Assembly (NCBI GenBank): GCA_934047225.1 | Contig: OW203986.1 | Location: 15,689,221 to 15,753,220 of the forward strand | DNA length: 64,000 nucleotides | Source of the DNA: Ypsolopha sequella | Taxonomy: Eukaryota; Arthropoda; Insecta; Lepidoptera; Ypsolophidae | Reading direction: 5' to 3' | Shown here: in pieces, positions 59,313 through 64,000 of the stretch | Position numbering within the stretch: position 1 is the stretch's first letter | Layout: each line of letters opens with the position of its first letter | The notes under the pieces: generated by a model | Databases searched by the model: none | Seen by the model: only the letters and a program-made list of their open reading frames with translations | Told to the model about the DNA's origin: nothing | Position numbers and translations under genes: made by a program

Positions 59313-60257
59313 TAAAGTTTAATCTAATCTACTGAGTTTTATTTTCAGCAAAAGACCGAACTTTTCCACAGGATTCAGGATTTTATTGCTTGCGACCGGC
59401 TTTTCTATTTCAAGCCCTGGTAACCCTACCCCCGCTCTCCCTTGGTGAGATTTGGTAAGGTGTGCTGTGAGATTTACCGTATAACTATTATGTTTCTTTT
59501 ACTTGTATTTTGCTTCATACCACTATAAAATATCTAAGCATTAATTTTCTATGTACTATTTTTTTTCTGTATACGTGAGATTTTCGTTGCCTCCCCTCCC
59601 TTTAAGTGAGATTTGGTGAGATTTTGCTGGACGCCTCCCCCCACTTTGAGCTTCCGCAATTAGTAAACGCCTCCTTATGGGCCAGCTCAGCTATGTAGGT
59701 ATTTTGATTTAATACCCCATTGATGTAATTTCACATAATGTCCATACATCTATTTATTGCACTTCAAGTAGCTGGCCATACCATACGAAACAAACCCTCA
59801 ATAATATAGTTTATAGGATACGTTAATGTGGTTATTTACTTAAATATTTATCTGACAAAATTGTTAAATAAACAGTCTGTGGTTACGGTCATCGCCTGTG
59901 CGGGCGCAACATGCGTGCGTTTTCATGTAAAGTAGGCTTTGATGGATTGGGGGTCACAGCGAGCACACAAATCACTTATCAATTAACATGGCTACTTCAC
60001 AAGATATATTTATTTCGAAAAAAATCACACGTACGTAATAATAATAAAGCAATATTATTGATGAGGTTGATGAGTGTAATTAATTCAATGCAGTAGCGAA
60101 ACGCCACGCACGTTAGCAAGTCTATAAATGGCGTAGCCGACTGTGTTTCCTGGGTAAAAAAAATACTTTATTGAAAACAAAAATTTGATCATTACATTAG
60201 ACTATGTAACATAATACACATAATTTTAAGAAAAACAAAAGACTAGTTAAGACAGTA

Positions 60258-60908
60258 AAAACCGGTCAAGTGCGAGTAGGAATCGCGCCCTGAAGGTTCC
60301 GTGCCATTTAAATAGGTTAATATACTTAAATAATTTGAACAGAACCAGGTACCTACAAATTGTATGAAACAAAACTGCAAAATTAAATTGGTTGAATATT
60401 CGGGGACGTAACCCTAAAACTACATCATAAATAAGCGTTTTCAGTATATGTTATTTAAATACAACATATGGTACATAATACGTATACAGACATTACAAAT
60501 TGTAACTATTTTGTTCTTTGAGATAGACCCCGTGACAAAAATGCTCTAAAAATGACAACTTTGACAGCCTACTATTTCTTTATTTTCGAAGATAAAAAGA
60601 AATCCAAAATACATTTACATTCTACTTAATGAGCTCTAGACTATGACACCCAAAATTTTGGGAAAGAAAAAATGTTTATATTTCAGCTCCATTTTCGCGT
60701 ATGAGAAATACCCCCCTGAAAAATTATTTTATTTTATTTTTAATTTAATATTCGGTTATGGGTCAAAATTTTACATAACATATATTATCAAAATTTAAGG
60801 TCTCTATCTCATTCCGTCTAGAGACCCATGACATACGGACAGACAGACAGACAGCGGAGTGACATTAAGAGGGCTACATTTTGCCCTTTGGGTACGGAAC
60901 CCTAAAAA
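60258..60908 (+). repeat. Full-length dispersed repeat (aagtgcgagt head, ccctttgggtacgg tail)
   Basis: It runs from aaccggtcaagtgcgagtag through aaggttccgtgccatttaaa and agacagacagacagcggagt to tgccctttgggtacggaacc. Its middle matches 15955-16440. It is non-coding; about 650 bp. Confidence 0.75.
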
Positions 60909-61683
60909 CCGTAATGTGTCACCACGGGTAAAAATTCTAAATGTATCGAACGGCCAAAATATTAAGAGAGAAATATATATATATATTATTTTTTTAAATT
61001 TTTGTACTTTGTTACTTAAATCAAATTGATGAGCTTTATGCGACCTTTGAGGTACTGACTGTCCTATAATATTTACTGCACTAATTGTCCTCAAGCAATA
61101 TTCAGTATTGACCTATTCTAGTACGAGCACATTCCCATCTCTTTCAAAGAGACGACATTTTGTGTACGCTGACACTTTTCGTCAAAAAGCAAACTACATT
61201 TTGTGCTAAGATATTTTTTTTGTCTGTCCGTCTGTCAAGACCCGTTTGCTCGCGCCCCGTGTAAGATTTCAAGTTGAAACTGATACCTCCTACAGAAGTT
61301 TACCTGCCCCATGGTGCTGTAGAAACGCGAATAAAAGTTCTTTTACCTACATAATAATATATGAATAATCAATTTCATACGAATTTAGCAAAACGAGGAG
61401 CGGCTATTGTCAGGTTGACTGCATCTAATAAAACCGCGAAGGCAGGCCTAAACAATGATCTAAAAAATATCAGTTCATTTGAGTTCTACTAGGTTTTGGA
61501 CAATAAAACTTTTGTCAAAATAAACGTTGTAAAAATGGGATATAAAATGGCCATTATATTAAAACCCATCCCTATTATCCCAAAATAACAAATAAAACAC
61601 CTGGAAATCTAGCTAGTGTACAGTATTGACAAGTATAAAATCAAAACGTTGGAGCAGGACAAATTTATCTGACTACTCTCGCC

Positions 61684-62230
61684 TTAAATTTAACATAACT
61701 GCAGACCACCCTAGGTGATCCCTAGGTGCAGTAAGCGAGTAGTGATTGGCATCGCTGCGTGTACCATTTTAATATATAATTATTTTAATAACTTAAATTT
61801 AACTTAGCTGCAGACCACCCTAGGTGATCCCTAGGTGCAGTAAGCGAGTAGTGATTGGCATCGCTGCGGGTACCATTTTAATATATAATTATTTTAATAA
61901 CTTAAATTTAACTTAGCTGCAGACCACTCTAGGTGATCCCTAGGTGCAGTAAGCGAGGAGTGATTGGCATCGCTGCGTGTACCATTTTAATAAATATATA
62001 ATTATTTTAATAACTTAAATTTAATTTAGCTGCAGACCACCCTAGGTGATCCCTAGGTGCAGTAAGCGAGGAGTGATTGGCATCGCTACTTGTACCATTT
62101 TAATAAATATATAATTATTTTAATAACTTAAATTTAACTTAGCTGCAGACCACCCTAGGTGATCCCTAGATGCACTAAGCGAGTAGTGATTAGCATCGCT
62201 GCGTGTATAATTTTAATAAATATATAAATT
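61684..62230. repeat. Five-copy minisatellite (109-113 bp unit)
   Basis: Units start at 61684, 61793, 61902, 62015 and 62128. Each contains ctgcagaccaccctaggtga, tccctaggtgcagtaagcga and gtgattggcatcgctgcgtg, then an AT-rich spacer. Periods are 109, 109, 113 and 113 bp; the later units gained a taaa. Copies differ at only a few positions. Confidence 0.97.
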
Positions 62231-62404
62231 ATTTCGGATTCAGAAATATATTTTGGGGGGATAAAGGATAGGTTTAATCGAGCTTTATCAGAAAATCATA
62301 GTAAATAAATAGCATATCCTGTACTATTAAAATACGTGCGTAGTTAAGTAAATTGAATGCTAGTACAACATAAGTAGGAAATTATCATAATATACGTATA
62401 GTAG

Positions 62405-62612
62405 TATAAAAGAAAAATGTTAGTTTTATCCGTATTCCTATTATAAATGCGAATGTGTGTTTGTTGGTTTGTCCTTCTTTCACGCAGCAACGGAGCAACG
62501 GATCGACGTGATTTTTTGCATAGAGGTAGTTTATGGGCCGGAGAGCGACATTATGCTACTTTTGAACCCGAAAAATAAAAACTAAATCAGAGCGGGCAAA
62601 AGCTAGTAATGT
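62405..62612 (+). repeat. Dispersed repeat family 3 (forward copy)
   Basis: It contains gtgtgtttgttggtttgtcc, aacggagcaacggatcgacg and tgattttttgcatagaggta; it is found reversed at 36110-36245. Confidence 0.7.
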
Positions 62613-64000
62613 ATATTTGGGAGGGGCTTCAGTCCTTTAGCCCTCCCCTTGGATCCGCCACTGATGTCTAGTTTCTTAAAAACATGATAAGTTTACGGAT
62701 GCTGTCTGTAAGGAGGTCAATGATGTTTTCCAATTCAAGCCTATAATCTAAAAGTATACCAAATATTAAATTGTATTAAATTGAGCTGACACAGGCCATA
62801 TACAGATTTAAAAAAAAATTTGGTTCCAAAATGCTTCTCTATGGGGAACACCATGTTTTGTTTGAACAAACAAAATTTGTATGAAATGCTGTTCAAACAA
62901 AACACACTGCGTTATGTTAGTTAAGTAATCTTTAAAATGTTCGTACTAAATTCCCCTAATTCCACGTCTTTACAGTTTCATCAGAAGGAGAGGGATGGAA
63001 ACCTTGTCTAAGGCTTTAGCCAAAAAACTGAAACTAAGTTCGTAATAGTTGGGTAAAACAACAAAACCCTGAACAAAGCTAGGAGGTACTGGAAAAATAT
63101 TGATCCCGAAATTGAGCTGAGAGAAGTTCTAGAACATTTTAACTCAGCTGGTAAAAGTTGAATAAAAACTGAAATCCTGAAACAGCAAGAGTTCAAGAAA
63201 ACTGAATCCCTACTGACTGAACCTGCACAAGTAAAAAAAGCTTCCAAAGCTTTAGAAATCCGCTGGAAGGCTACAAAGTTTTAATCTTATTATTTTCATA
63301 GGTCCGGTAAATCTGTTTTCATCTCAATCAGAAAATGTTATTCATAATTACCTAAATATTTGACAACTAATTACCATTATTGCAATAAATCTAAATGAAC
63401 AAGATTTATTGAGAACCTTTCGGTCATCGTACTGACTCATGGGCTTGATTCGTCCAAGCTCATGGGCTATTAGAAGATGACGTGCAGGAATTATGTTAAT
63501 TTTCCCATAGTATTTACCTACTTCATAACGGCTTCCACAAGTTATTGTCAACATCATAAGTGTGGAGTCCCCGAGCCCACAATCTCTAACCGTGTAAAGT
63601 CTGGCCGGATACGAGGAGGGCAAATTATATTATTACATATTAATAAATCATGAAATTTGCAGCGATTGAAAAAAAGTAATTTGTTCTATTAAAGGAGAAG
63701 CAATATTTTGTAAACTAAAATTTGATCAAGTAGCCATTTCTAAAAAAAGAATAATTAGAAGTTTTGGTATCATTCAATTGAAGAAGGTATATTTACTTAA
63801 AATTATCAATAAATATTAATATACGGGTGGTCCGTTTTATGTTTATTTTCTTAAAATATAATTTAAAGGATCGTAAAATGATGTAATTAATGTTTATTAT
63901 GACGACATACCTTTATAGTACAATATTCTTCTTTTCCAATTTTAATCAAGCTTTAATTTACTAGAATAGCAATAATGTACTCTAGGGCGTCGCCGTCGTA
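62613..64000. other. Right end of window, no gene recognised
   Basis: AT-rich sequence with repeat-like phrases (ccctccccttggatccgcca at about 62640). The open frame at 63348-63623 on the minus strand has no match I can name. Confidence 0.45.

Noticed and set aside
61684..62230. CRISPR-like array
   Set aside because: Whole 109-113-bp units are repeated with no variable spacers, in an animal genome.
63348..63623. 91-residue minus-strand ORF with CGSRYEVGKYYG
   Set aside because: Open but no domain, signal or splice context recognised; possibly repeat-derived.

Overview
This is eukaryotic, intron-rich, AT-rich animal DNA. It is most likely from a moth or butterfly. The reasons are the exon/intron style, small secreted Ala/Gly-rich and Pro/Gln-rich proteins with TATA and CAGT promoters, and a dense load of small palindromic elements and LINE relics of the kind usual in Lepidoptera. 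The order assignment is inference from family knowledge, because no database could be searched.

Layout. (1) 41-14186, plus strand: the 3' two thirds of ATP-dependent 6-phosphofructokinase (Pfk); the 5' exons lie upstream of the window. It holds two intact 109-nt alternative cassettes for the same protein segment, a decayed third cassette, and a three-unit tandem duplication of another exon in which only the first unit is intact. (2) 14187-17164: Pfk 3' UTR, a palindromic element and repeat-derived DNA. (3) 17165-24028, plus: complete 8-exon TRAM (translocating chain-associated membrane protein, 376 aa), with a decayed tandem copy of its sixth exon and a LINE ORF1 relic in its last intron. (4) 24029-33442: no host gene recognised; a mariner relic, LINE fragments, SINE-like and fold-back elements. 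(5) 33516-53798, plus: a 4-exon gene for a secreted 163-aa Ala/Asn/Gly-rich protein spread over 20 kb; its introns are full of mobile elements, including a three-level nest at about 34335-35955. (6) 54570-55237, minus: a 2-exon gene for a secreted 191-aa Pro/Gln-rich protein, tail-to-tail with the previous gene. (7) 55238-64000: no host gene recognised; LINE and hAT relics, dispersed repeats and a five-copy minisatellite.

How the genes relate. Pfk (cytosolic glycolysis) and TRAM (ER translocon) are unrelated housekeeping genes lying side by side. The two secreted-protein genes converge, and both have a TATA box and a CAGT-type initiator, which suggests strong tissue- or stage-specific expression as for cuticle, silk-gland or eggshell proteins. 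No CRISPR array, operon or functional RNA gene was found. The strongest biological signal is the Pfk exon system: two phase-locked cassettes that cannot be spliced together without a frameshift, beside dead exon copies showing that exon duplication here is recurrent.
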